A stretch of DNA of 64,000 nucleotides from Tomocerus qinae (taxonomy: Eukaryota > Arthropoda > Collembola > Entomobryomorpha > Tomoceridae), in the NCBI GenBank assembly GCA_020055645.1, contig CM034546.1, forward strand, positions 120,950,375-121,014,374. The letters are read 5' to 3'. The notes beneath the pieces were generated by a model. It was given only the letters and a program-made list of their open reading frames with translations. It was not told where the DNA came from and made no database searches. The position numbers were made by a program, and so were the translations under genes. This document shows, in pieces, positions 45,231 to 56,950 of the stretch (the first letter of the stretch is position 1; each line of letters begins with the position of its first letter).

Positions 45231-45659
45231 AACCCTTGCAATCGATTCCGTCCACTTGAAATGATCTCAACAAATCCAATCATCCACTACCTCAACATTA
45301 AATAATTATAATTAAATACACTTACTGTTTCTCCTAGAATATAATTCATAGTTACGTAATTTTCTGTCAATATTTCCAAACACCCATTCTTGTAAATAGC
45401 AATACGTTTGGCTTACTTATATAAGATAGCAGTTAGCCTCTACACTTACTCTTCCTTCTAGTTAATAGTTAATTCTAACACTTACACAATGTCTTTCCCA
45501 AATACCCCAACATTTAAGTTTTTCCTCAGTTAGTACAAACACATGTTATAATACCCGTTCTTTTCACTATATCATAATATCAATGTAATTCAACCCTTTC
45601 TCTCTTTTCCTCATTTAAAAAGGGACTATAATTATCAAAATACCCAATCAATATAAAAA

Positions 45660-45680
45660 TATAGGAGGGACCGCAGAGGA
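45660..45680 (+). promoter_or_regulatory. gypsy polypurine tract
   Basis: AGGAGGGACCGCAGAGGA lies directly before the TG of the 3' LTR, the position required for plus-strand priming. It is mostly purine, with a CC interruption. Confidence 0.65.
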
Positions 45681-46689
45681 TGTCAGGTAGATTTACATTG
45701 TCATCTACTTATTAGTCATAAAAAGCTTTGCTTATATAGTCCTATGCTAACAATAATAAGTAGCAGCCGATTCTTTGTGATTTGTATGTTTACCACCTAA
45801 TTACATATACCTATATCGCTTGTATGCTATATTCTTATACAATACCAAGAATAGATGCCCAACTTTACTTATTAAATGTAAATAAGCTTAAGCAAAGCCA
45901 GCCGAGAAGGTCGATGGCTGGAAAACAGATAAGAGATTGTTAGATTTTTAGTTAGATTGGTTTTGAGTTGAACTGGACTCGGTCGTGAAGCAATTATCGT
46001 CCGACATTTTTTTTTCTTTTTCCCAAATATTGTATTCTCAACACCAAACACGTTTTTCAAAACCCCAATCTCTTTCGTATAAACAGTTACACATCTCTGT
46101 AAAAATTCAGTTCAACAGTTACTTCATTTCCACCCTTAAATTCCACTTTCAACGCTGATTTGTATCCCTAGCCATATTTTCCGCATTGATATCGAAATAA
46201 GATAATTCCCTACTTCTGTACGGTGTCGGTACTTTATAAAAATATAGAAAATACTCTTTTCCCACTACCATTTTTGTGAATCAATTTAAGTAATCTATAC
46301 GAGTTGTCTTTCCACTTGGGTTTTTATCCTCACGAAATTCTAAAGGTTTCCCAAGTATCATTATTATTCACATTAATCAAATCCTTCAATAAAAACTTAA
46401 ATACATCTTTGCAAATTAAAAAGACCAATCTCTGTGTTGTGCATTTCTTCAGTTCCAGACATTCTCTTTAGTGCACAGACTGTTAATCGAACAATAATAT
46501 AGCCATTCATCCCATTACATCCAACCCACATCTCGGAGCCTATGATAGAACGGACTATCATATGCACATCAACTTATCCCTTCATATTCCATAAGACTTC
46601 TTTACCCAAAATAACGCAAGAAGAAGAAGATATATATTAGAAAACATTAAAAACAGAAATATATGAAATTCACATTAAAATCCGTAAGA
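45681..46689 (+). repeat. gypsy 3' LTR
   Basis: Same length (1,009 bases) as the 5' LTR and, as far as I can compare by eye, identical in sequence. It is followed by the duplicated CTAT and resumed satellite. Confidence 0.9.
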
Positions 46690-46693
46690 CTAT

Positions 46694-48425
46694 TGCACTT
46701 AATTAAAGAGAAACTGGAGCGAGCGATACTTTTGTGCTCCAATTGGAGTGAAACTGGGACGATAAATCTGTTGTGTACTGCAATTGGAGTGGAATTGATA
46801 CGACTGATCCAATTATATTTCAATTGGGATGTGACCGGCACAAAGCTTCTGTGTACTTCAATTAGGATGTGACCAGCAAAAAGGTTCTGCTTACTTCAAT
46901 TGGGATGTGACCGGCACAAAGCTTCTGTTTACTTCAATTAGGATGTGACCGGCAAAAAGCTTCTGTGCACTTAAATTGGGAAGTGAACACCACAAATGTT
47001 TGTGTACTTCAATTAAGATGCAACTGACACATATATTTGTGAATTTCAATTTGGATGCAACTGGCACAAATTTTTGCGAACTTCAATTTTGATGTAACTG
47101 TCACAAGTTTTTGTGTACTTCAATTGGGATGCAACTGGATTTTGTGTACTTCAATTGGGATGCAACTGGATTTTGTGTACTTCAATTGGGATGCAACTGG
47201 GCTTTTGTGTACTTCAATTGGGATGCAACTGGCACAAATGCTTGTGTGCTTCAATTGGGATGCAACTGGCTCACATTTTCGAGTACTTCAATTGGGATGC
47301 AGCTGACACAAGTTTTTGTGAATTTCAATTGGGTTGCAACTGGCTAAAATTTTTGCGTACCTTAATTAGGATGCTATTCGCACCTTCTTTGTTTACTTCA
47401 ATTGGGATTCAATTGCCACAAATGCTTGTGTACTTCAATTGGAATGCAACTGGCACAAATGCTTGTGTACTTCAATTAGGATGCAACTGGCACAAATGTT
47501 TGTGTACCTTAATTGGGATACAACTGGCACAAATGTTTGTGTACCTTAATTGGGATACAACTGGCACAAATGTTTGTGTACCTTAAGTGGGATGCTATTG
47601 GGCCTTTTGTTTTGTGCACTTCAAATATGCTGTAACTGACACAAATTTTTATGTACTTCAATTGGGATCTAACTGGCACGAATGTTTGTGTACGTCAATT
47701 GGGATGCAACTGACACAAATGCTTGTGTACTTCAATTGGGAGGCAACTGGCGCAAATGCTTGTGTACTTCAATTGGGATGCAACTGGCCAACATTTTTGG
47801 TTGTACTTCAATTGGAATACAGCTGGCAAACATTTTTGGTTGTTCTTCAATTGGGATGCAACTGGCAAACATTTTTGGTTGTATTTCAATTGGGATGCAA
47901 CTTACAAACTCTTTTGGTTGTAATTCAATAGGGATGCAACTGGCAAGCATTTTTGGTTGTACTTCATTTGGGATCCAACTGGCAAACATTTTTGGTTGTA
48001 CTTCAATTGGGATGCAACTGGCAAACTCTTTTGGTTGTACTTCATTTGGGATGCAACTAGCAAAGTTTTTTGGTTGTACTCCATTTCGTACCTCCAGAAA
48101 TCTCTTGCGGTGAGATGGTCCCACTTTTGAATACTTCAATTGGGATCAACCGGTCCCACTTTTGCGTACTTCGATTGGGATACCAAGTGGTCCCACTTTT
48201 TATGTACTTCAATTGGGATGCAACCGGTCCCACTTTTGTGTACTGCAGTTTGGATCAACTGGTCCCACTTTTGTGTACTTCGATTAGGATATCAAGTGGC
48301 CCCAACTTTTGTCTACTTAAGTTGGGATGCAACTGGCCCCATGTTTATGTACTTCAATTGGAATGCAACTGGTCCCACTTTTGTGTACTTCAATTGGGAT
48401 GCCACTGGCAAAAACATTTTGCGTG
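46694..48425 (+). repeat. Minisatellite block, forward orientation
   Basis: Dozens of copies of the core TACTTCAATTGGGATGCAACTG are separated by linkers that vary from about 8 to 20 bases (for example GGCACAAATGTTTGTG, GGCAAACATTTTTGGT, GGTCCCACTTTTGTG). Several open frames are produced by unit lengths divisible by three, but they encode only the repeat. Confidence 0.9.
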
Positions 48426-51400
48426 GTTGCAGTTACACCCCAATTGAAGTACTACCCCAGTCGCCTGTCGGTTGCAACTGCAGCCTAATTGAAGTACCAC
48501 CACGGTCTCCTGTTGGTTGCAGTTGCATCCCAATTGAAGTACAAACACAGTCGCCTGTCGGTTGCAGTTGCACCAAAATTGAAGTACCACCACAGCCGCC
48601 TGATGGTTGCAGTTGCATCCCAAATAAAGTACTTCGGTAATCGCTCTTCGGTTGCAGTTGCACCCCAATTGAAGTAGAACCACATTTGCCTGTCGGTTGG
48701 AATTGCACCCCAATTGAAGTAGAACCACATTCGCCTGTCAGTTGCAGTTGCATCCCAAATGAAGTACGTCAGTAATCGCTCTTCCGTTGCACCCCAATTG
48801 AAGTACGTCAGTAATCGCTCTTCCGTTGCACCCCAATTGAAGTACAACCACAATCGCCAGTCGGTTGCAGTTGAACCCCAATTGAAGTGGAACCACTGTT
48901 GCCTGTTGGTTGCAGTTGCATTCCAATTAAAGTAGAACCACAGTTGCCTGTTGGTTGCAGTTGCATTCCAATTGAAGTTTGTCCATAATCGCTCTTCGGA
49001 TGCAGTTGCACCCCAATTGAAGTACAACCACAATCGCCTGTCGGTTGCAGTTGCATACCAATTGAAGTACAACCACAATCGCCGGTCGGTTGGAATTACA
49101 TCACAATTAAAGTACAACCACAGTCGCCTCTTGTTTGCAGTTGCATCCTAATTAAAATATGTCTGTAATCGCTCTTTGGATGCAGTTGCACTCCAATTGA
49201 AGTACAACCACAATCGCCGGTCGGTTGAGTTTGCATCCAAATTGAAGTACTTCGATAATCTCTCTTCGTATGCAGTTGCACCCAAATTGAAGCACAACTA
49301 CAATCGTCGGTCAGTTGCAGTTGCATCCCAATTGAAGTACATCCAGTCACCCGTAGGTTGCAGTTGCATCCCAATTGAAGTACTTCGGTAATCGCTCTTC
49401 TGTTGCAGTTGCATTCCAATTGAAGTACAACCACAGTCACCCGTAGGTTGCAGTTGCATCCCAATTGAAGTACAACCTTAATCGCCGGTCGGTTGCAGTT
49501 GCATCCCAATTAAAATATGTCTGTAATCGCACTTTGGTTGCAGTTGCACTCCTATTGAAGTGTATCCGGATTCGCCGGTCGGTTGCAGTTGCACTCCTAT
49601 TGAAGTGTATCCGGATTCGCCGGTCGGTTGCAGTTGCACTCCTATTGAAGTGTATCCGGATTCGCCGGTCGGTTGCAGTTGCACTCCTATTGAAGTGTAT
49701 CCGGATTCGCCGGTCGGTTGCAGTTGCACTCCTATTGAAGTGTATCCGGATTCGCCGGTCGGTTGCAGTTGCACTCCTATTGAGGTGTATCCGGATTCGC
49801 CGGTCGGTTGCAGTTGCACTCCTATTGAAGTGTATCCGGATTCGCCGGTCGGTTGCAGTTGCACTCCTATTGAAGTGTATCCGGATTCGCCGGTCGGTTG
49901 CAGTTGCACTCCTATTGAAGTGTATCCGGATTCGCCGGTCGGTTGCAGTTGCACTCCTATTGAAGTGTATCCGGATTCGCCGGTCGGTTGCAGTTGCACT
50001 CCTATTGAAGTATATCCGGATTCGCCGGTCGGTTGCAGTTGCACTCCTATTGAAGTGTATCCGGATTCGCCGGTCAGTTGCAGTTGCACTCCTATTGAAG
50101 TGTATCCGGATTCGCCGGTCAGTTGCAGTTGCACTCCTTGAAGTGTATCCGGATTCGCCGGTCGGTTGCAGTTGCACCCCAATTAATGTACAACCTCAAT
50201 TGCCGGTCGGTTGCAGTGGCACCCCAATTAATGTACAACCTCAATTGCCGGTCGGTTGCAGTGGCACCCCAATTAAAGTACAACCTCAATTACCGGTTGG
50301 TTGCAGTTGCATCCTAATTAAAGTACAGCCACGGTCACCTGTAGGTTGCAGTTAGCAGTTGCATCCTAATTAAAGTACAGCCACAGTCACCTGTAGGTTG
50401 CAGTTGCATCCCAATTGAAGTACTTCGGTAATCGCGCTTCGGTTATTGTTGCACCCCGATTGAAGTACAACCTCCGTCACCTGTCGGTTGAAATTGCATA
50501 CCAATTGAAGTACAACCACAATCGCCGGTCGGTTGCAGTTGCATCCCAATTAAAGTATGTCTGTAATCGCACTTTGGTTGCAGTTGCACTCCTATTGAAA
50601 TGTATCCGGATTCGCCGGTCGGTTGTAGTTGCACCCCATTTAAAGTACAACCTCAATTGCCGGGCGGTTGCAGTGGCACCCCAATTAAAGTACAACCTCA
50701 ATTACCGGTTGGTTGCAGTTGCATCCTAATTGAAGTACAGCCACAGTCACCTGTAGGTTGCAGTTGCATCCCAATTGAAGTACTTCGATAATCGCTCTTC
50801 GGTTGCAGTTGCATCCCATTTGAAGTAGAATGACAGTGTCCTGTCGGTTGCAGTTGTATACCAATTGAAGTAAATCCGTAATCGCCTTTCGGTTGCAGTT
50901 GCATCACTATTGAAATACAAACACAATTGTTCTTTGGTTGCAGATGCACCCCAATTGAAGTAGAACTACAGTTGCCTGTCGTTTGCAGTTGCATACCAAT
51001 TGAAGTACAACTACTAGAGATTGGTTGCAGTTGCATCCCAATTGAACTACAACTAATAGCGATTGGTTGCAGTTGCATCCCAATTGAAGTACAACTCTCA
51101 GCGATTGGTTGCAGTTGCACCCCAATTGAAGTACAACTCTCAGCGATTGGTTGCAGTTGCACCCCAATTGAAGTACAACTCTCAGCGATTGGTTGCAGTT
51201 GCATCCCAATTGAAGTACAACTCTCAGCGATTGGTTGCAGTTGCATCCCAATTGAAGTACAACTACTAGCGATTGTTTGCAGTTGCATCCCAATTGAAGT
51301 ACATCCGTTATTACTTGCAGTTGCATCACAATTTAAGTAGGACTAATATCGATTGGTCGCATTTAGACCCCTATTGATCTACAATTGATTAGTTGCAGTT

Positions 51401-51950
51401 GTATCATAATTAAAGTATAACTACTATCAATTAGTTGAAGTCACAAACCAATTGAAGTTTAACTACTATCAATTGGGCACAGTTACTCCCCAATTGGAGT
51501 GCAACTACAGTCGATTGGTTGCAGTTGCACCCCAATTGAATTACAACTACTATTGATTGTTTGCAGTTGCATCCCAATTGAAGTACAACTACTATTGATT
51601 GGTTGCAGTTGCATCCCAATTGAAGTACAACTACTAGCGATTGGTTGCAGTTGCATCCCAATTGAAGTACAACTACTAGCGATTGGTTGCAGTTGCATCC
51701 CAATTGAACACAACTACTAGCGATTGGTTGCAGTTGCATCCCAATTGAAGTACAACTACTAGCGATTGGTTGCAGTTGCATCCCAATTGAAGTACATCCG
51801 TCATTACTTGCAGTTGCATCCCAATTGAAGTACATCCGTCATTACTTGCAGTTGCATCCCAATTGAAGAACATCCGTCATTACTTGCAGTTGCATCCCAC
51901 TTGAAGTACAACTACTAGCGATTGGTTGCAGTTGCATCCCAATTGAAGTA
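48426..51950 (-). repeat. Minisatellite block, reverse orientation
   Basis: From about 48,425 the same core appears inverted (CAGTTGCATCCCAATTGAAGTA). Linkers are richer in CpG (for example CAACCACAGTCGCCTGTCGG). Units of 38, 42 and 45 bases form local homogeneous runs, including a 42-base type with ACTACTAGCGATTGG or CTCTCAGCGATTGG linkers. Confidence 0.9.
49540..50150 (-). repeat. Homogeneous 45-bp subarray
   Basis: About 13-14 head-to-tail copies of a 45-base unit (GTGTATCCGGATTCGCCGG plus the core variant GTTGCACTCCTATTGAAG) differ at only a handful of positions. This points to recent local amplification. Because 45 is divisible by three, every frame without a stop stays open across the block. 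Confidence 0.9.
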
Positions 51951-52888
51951 CAGGGTGTCCCAGAATGATGTATACACGAACTTTGACCTTTAATAACTGA
52001 CGATTGGTTGGGTGTATTACAATGATATGCACACCACGTGAAAGAGCATGCGTTTTTTAATGAGATTTCCGAATTTGAAGACCCTCCATTTCCAGGTACC
52101 GGCGTAATCGCTTCAGCACTGACCGACCTGAATTTTTACAAAATTTCTGACTTATTTTCCATTTTTGTAACAATGCATTGGCGTAGTTTCAATAATGTTG
52201 TTGACTTTTCGGCATAAATCTTATCCTCAACGATTCCCCCACGACAGAAATTACAAGGTGATAAGTCCTGTGATCTTGGTGGCCATGTAACCGGTCCTCC
52301 CTCACCCATCCATATGCCAAGGAAATGGGTATCAAACCATTCTGTAACATTTGAAAGTCTGAAATGCGCAGGTGTCCCATCTTGCAAAGTAACTAAACGA
52401 TTGTGATTTAGAATAACTTGATTAAGCTGGCCATATTAAGTGATTTAGCATTGTTAAATGGCACAACCGGCGCATTTCAGTTTTTCAGATGTTACAGAAT
52501 GGTTAGATACCCATTTCCTTGGCATATGGATGGGTGAGGGAGGACCGGTTTCATGGCCACCAAGATCACAGGACTTATCACCTTGTAATTTCTGTCGTGG
52601 GGGAATCGTCGAGGATAAGATTTATGCCGAAAAGTCAACAACATTATTGAAACTACGCCAATGCATTGTTACAAAAATGGAAAATAAGTCAGAAATTTTG
52701 TAAAAATTCAGGTCGGTCAGTGCTGAAGCGATTTCGCCGGTATCCGGAAATGGAGGGTCTTCAAATTCGGAAATCTCATTAAAAAACGCATGCTCTTTCA
52801 CGTGGTGTGCATATCATTGTAATACACCCAACCAATCGTCAGTGATTAAAGGTCAAAGTTCGTGTATACATCATTCTGGGACACCCTG
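51951..52888. mobile_element. Palindromic mariner/Tc1-like element (two inverted transposase fragments)
   Basis: The 938-base segment begins CAGGGTGTCCCAGAATG, ends with its complement and is flanked by TA on both sides, as for Tc1/mariner elements. Two copies of a transposase C-terminal fragment face outward from the centre: one on minus (52,387-52,136) with QDGTPAHF and WPPRSQDLSPCNF, one on plus (52,458-52,703) with matching sequence. These are the second and third catalytic regions of IS630-Tc1-mariner transposases, with the usual Asp in SQDLSP. The two arms are nearly identical, so the element is an inverted dimer of a truncated copy. It encodes no complete enzyme. Confidence 0.8.
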
Positions 52889-54877
52889 TACATCCGTCAT
52901 TACTTGCAGTTGCATCCCAATTGAAGTACAACTACTAGCGATTAGTTGCAGTTGGTTCCCAATTGAAGTACATACGTCATTACTTGCAGTTGCATCCCAA
53001 TTGAAGTACATCCGTCATTACTTGCAGTTGCATCCCACTTGAAGTACATCCGTCATTACTTGCAGTTGCATCCCAATTGAAATACAACTACTAGCGATTG
53101 GTTGCAGTTGCATCCCAATTGAAGTACAACTACTAGCGATTGGTTGCAGTTGCATCCCAATTGAAGTACAACTACTAGCGATTGGTTGCAGTTGCATCCC
53201 AATTGAAGTACAACTACTAGCGATTGGTTGCAGTTGCATCCCAATTGAAGTACAACTACTAGCGATTGGTTGCAGTTGCATGCCAATTGAAGTACAACTA
53301 CTAGCGATTGGTTGCAGTTGCATCCCATATGAAGTACAACTACTAGCGATTGGTTGCAGTTGCATCCCAATTGAAGTACATCCGTCATTACTTGCAGTTG
53401 CATCCCAATTGAAGTACATCCGTCATTACTTGCAGTTGCATCCCAATTGAAGTACAACTACTAGCGATTGGTTGCAGTTGCATCCCAATTGAAGTACAAC
53501 TACTAGCGATTGGTTGCAGTTGCATCCCAATTGAAGTACAACTACTAGCGATTGGTTGCAGTTGCATGCCAATTGAAGTACAACTCTTAGCGATTGGTTG
53601 CAGTTGCATCCCAATTGAAGTACATCCGTCATTACTTGCAGTTGCATCCCAATTGAAATACAACTACTAGCGATTGGTTGCAGTTGCATCCCAATTGAAG
53701 TACAACTACTATTGATTGGTTGCAGTTGCATCCCAATTGAAGTACAACTACTATTGATTGGTTGCAGTTGCATCCCAATTGAAGTACAATTGATTAGTTG
53801 CAGTTGTATCATAATTAAAGTATATCTACTATCAATTAGTTGCAGTTGCATCCCAATTGAAGTACAACTACTAGCGATTGGTTGCAGTTGCATCCCAATT
53901 GAAGTACATCCGTAATTACTTGCAGTTGCATCCCAATTGAAGTACAACTACTATTGATTGGTTGCCGTTGCATCCCAATTGGATTACATCCGTAGTCGTC
54001 CTTCGGTTGAAGTGGTACCCCAATTGAAGTACACTGGCTGTCCTCAGACGGTTGCAGTTGCACACCAATTAAAGTACGACTGGGCTGGCCTGTCGGTTGC
54101 AGTTGCACCCCAATTAAAGTACGACCGGGCTAGCCTGTAGGTTGCAGTTGCACCCCAATTAAAGTACGACCGGGCTGGCCTGTCGGTTGCAGTTGCACCC
54201 CAATTAAAGTACGACCGGGCTGGCTTGTCGGTATCTCAATTGAAGTACATCCTCAGTCACCCAAGGGTTGCAGTTGCACTTTAACTGAAATTCAACCACA
54301 CATGCCTGTCGGTTGCAGTTGCAACCCAATTGAAGTATATCCACAGTAGACGGTTGGTTGCAGGTGCATCCAAATTACAGTACATCCTTATTCGACTGTT
54401 GGTTGCAGTTGCACCCCAATTGAAGTACATGCGACATTTCCCGTTGGTTACAGAAGAACCTCAATTGAAGTACATTCCCAGTCGGTGGCAGTTTGCACCG
54501 CAATTGAAGTACATTCCCAGTAGGTTTCAGTTGCACCCCAATTAAAGTACATTCCTAGTTGGTTGCAGTTGCTCCCCAATTGAAGTACTACCACAATCTC
54601 ATGTCAGTTGCCGTTACATCCGTAGTCATCCTTCGGTTGCAGTGGAACCCCAATTGAAGTACACTGGCTATCGCCAGACGGTTACAGTTGCACCCAAATT
54701 GAAATACACCCGCTGTCGCCAGACGGTTGCAGTTGCACCCCAATTAAAGTACGACCGGGCTGGCCTGTCGGTTGCAGTTGTAGCCCATTAATGTGCGACC
54801 GGGCTAGCCTGTTGGTTGCAGTTGCACCCCATTAATGTACGACCGGGCTAGCCTGTTGGTTGCAGTTGCACCCCAAT
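52889..54877 (-). repeat. Minisatellite block, reverse orientation
   Basis: It continues the array interrupted by the mariner derivative, with alternating 38-base (CATCCGTCATTACTTG linker) and 42-base (AACTACTAGCGATTGGT linker) units up to about 53,960. More divergent units with GACCGGGCTGGCCTGTCGG linkers follow. Confidence 0.9.
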
Positions 54878-55031
54878 CAGGCCTCTCATGCTAGTTGGAA
54901 TATTCCTATACCGCTTGCGAGGGTTGTTTTTTCGGGCGTCACTTGTAAACACTGAACTGTTTGTAACTCCGTTTGTCATGACATTTTTAACTTCTTTTTC
55001 GAATATTCAAAAAATTTCAAAAAGTTTTGAC

Positions 55032-56800
55032 CAAGTTTCACAGATTAGACCCAAACTTGGCAATTTGGGGTAATTAAATGCGCTGATTACGGATAAAATA
55101 CTCAAATTATATTAAACCTTACCTATCGCGCACCATTGCAGCGCATTGGCCGCGCAAAAGTCAAGTTTCACAGATTAGACCCAAACTTGGTAATTTGGGG
55201 TAATTAAATGCGCTGATTACGGATAAAATACTCAAATTATATTAAACATTACTTTTCGCGCACCATAGCAGCGCATTGGCCGCGCAAAAAGTCAAGTTTC
55301 ACAGATTAGACCCAAACTTGGTAATTTGGGGTAATTAAATTCGCTGATTACAGATAAAATACTCAAATTATATTAAACCTTACTTTTCGCGCACCATAGC
55401 AGCGCATTGGCCGCGCAAAAGTCAAGTTTCACAGATTAGACCCAAACTTGATAATTTGGGGTAATTAAATGCGCTGATTACGGATAAAATACTCAAATTA
55501 TATTAAACCTTACCTATCGCGCACCATTGCAGCGCATTGGCCGCGCAAAAGTCAAGTTTCACAGATTAGACCCAAACTTGGTAATTTGGGGTAATTAAAT
55601 GCGCTGATTACAGATACAAAAATTCAAATTATATTAAACCTTATTTTTCGCGCAACATAGCAGCGCATTGGCCGCGCATAAGTCAAGTTTCACAGATTAG
55701 ACCCAAACTTGGTAATTTGGGGTAATTAAATGCGCTGATTACGGATAAAATACTCAAATTATATTAAACATTACTTTTCGCGCACCATAGCAGCGCATTG
55801 GCCGCGCAAAAGTCAAGTTTCACAGATTAGACCCAAACTTGGTAATTTGGGGTAATTAAATGCGCTGATTACGGATAAAATACTCAAATAAGAGTTAACT
55901 TTAGCTTTCGCGCCCTATAATAGCGCAATGTTAGCGCAAAAGCTAAGTTTGTCAGATTAGACCCAAACTTGGTAAATTGGGGTAATTAAATGCGCTGATT
56001 ACAGATAAAATACACAAATAAGAGTTAACTTTAGCTTTCGCGCCCTATACCAGCGCAATGTTAGCGCAAAATTCAAGTTTGTCAAATTCAATCTAAATTT
56101 TGGATTTTGGGGTAATTAAATGCGCTGATTACGGATAAAATACTCAAATTATATTAAACCTTACCTTTCGCGCACCATAGCAGTGCATTGGCGTAATCAG
56201 CACATTTAATTACCCCAAAATCCAAAATTTCTATTGAATCTGACAAACTTGAATTTTGCGCTAACATTGCGCTGGTATAGGGCGCGAAAGCTAAAGTTAA
56301 CTCTTATTTGTGTATTTTATCTGTAATCAGCGCATTTAATTACCCCAAAATCCAAAATTTGGATTTAATCTGACAAACTTAGCTTTTGCGCTAACAGTGC
56401 GCTGCTATAGAGCGCGAAAGCTAAAGTTAACTCTTATTTGAGTATTTTATCCGTAATCAGCGCATGTAATTACCCCAAAATCCAAACTTTAGATTTAATT
56501 TGACAAACTTGACTTTTGCGCTAACAGTGCGCTGCTATAGAGCGCGAAAGCTAAAGTTAACTCTTATTTGAGTATTTTATCTGTAATCAGCGCATTTAAT
56601 TACCCCAAAATCCAAAATTTAGATTAAATCTGACAAACTTGACTTTTGCGCTAACAGTGCGCTGCTATAGAGCGCGAAAGCTAAGGTTAACTCTTATTTG
56701 AGTATTTTATCCGTAATCAGCGCATTTAATTACCCCAAAATCCAAAATTTTGTTCAAATATGATTATGCTAACATTTGCGCTACTGTTGCGCTTCTATAG
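55032..56800. repeat. 130-bp tandem repeat with internal inversion
   Basis: Copies of a roughly 130-base unit (containing TTTGGGGTAATTAAATGCGC and a GCGC-rich hairpin-like part) run in one direction up to about 56,190. The inverted form (GCGCATTTAATTACCCC) then follows to about 56,800. The unit has two subfamilies, one with CATTGGCCGCGCAAAAG and one with CAATGTTAGCGCAAAAG. Confidence 0.85.
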
Positions 56801-56950
56801 CGCGCAAATGGCAATGTTACATCGAATTTCAAAATTTTAATGCATAAGCGCATTAAAAACACTGATTAGAGTAATTTATAACTGTATTTTCACTAGTTTT
56901 ATCTTAAATTATTTATACTATTTTTTCGGGCGGGTTCTTCCGCCCCCGTG

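Larger units (their letters stand above)
17825..46689 (+). mobile_element. Ty3/gypsy LTR retrotransposon, interrupted by a Polinton
   Basis: Two 1,009-base LTRs (17,825-18,833 and 45,681-46,689) look identical by eye. The duplication CTAT lies at 17,821-17,824 and 46,690-46,693. Internal genes run on the plus strand: a leader ORF, gag, pol (protease, reverse transcriptase, RNase H, integrase) and a 3' ORF. Gene order RT-RNase H-integrase and the chromodomain-free GPF region place it in Ty3/gypsy (Metaviridae). The element itself is about 12.2 kb once the Polinton at 24,713-41,378 is set aside. The pol frame is open up to the insertion and resumes directly after it. Confidence 0.95.

Noticed and set aside
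49437-50355. Long open frames of up to about 300 codons on both strands in the satellite
   Set aside because: They consist only of the translated 45- or 42-base unit, are open because the unit is divisible by three, and occur in several frames at once.
48426-54877. CRISPR-like pattern of conserved repeat and variable spacer
   Set aside because: Linkers recur many times, unit length drifts, there are no cas genes, and the surroundings are clearly eukaryotic satellite.
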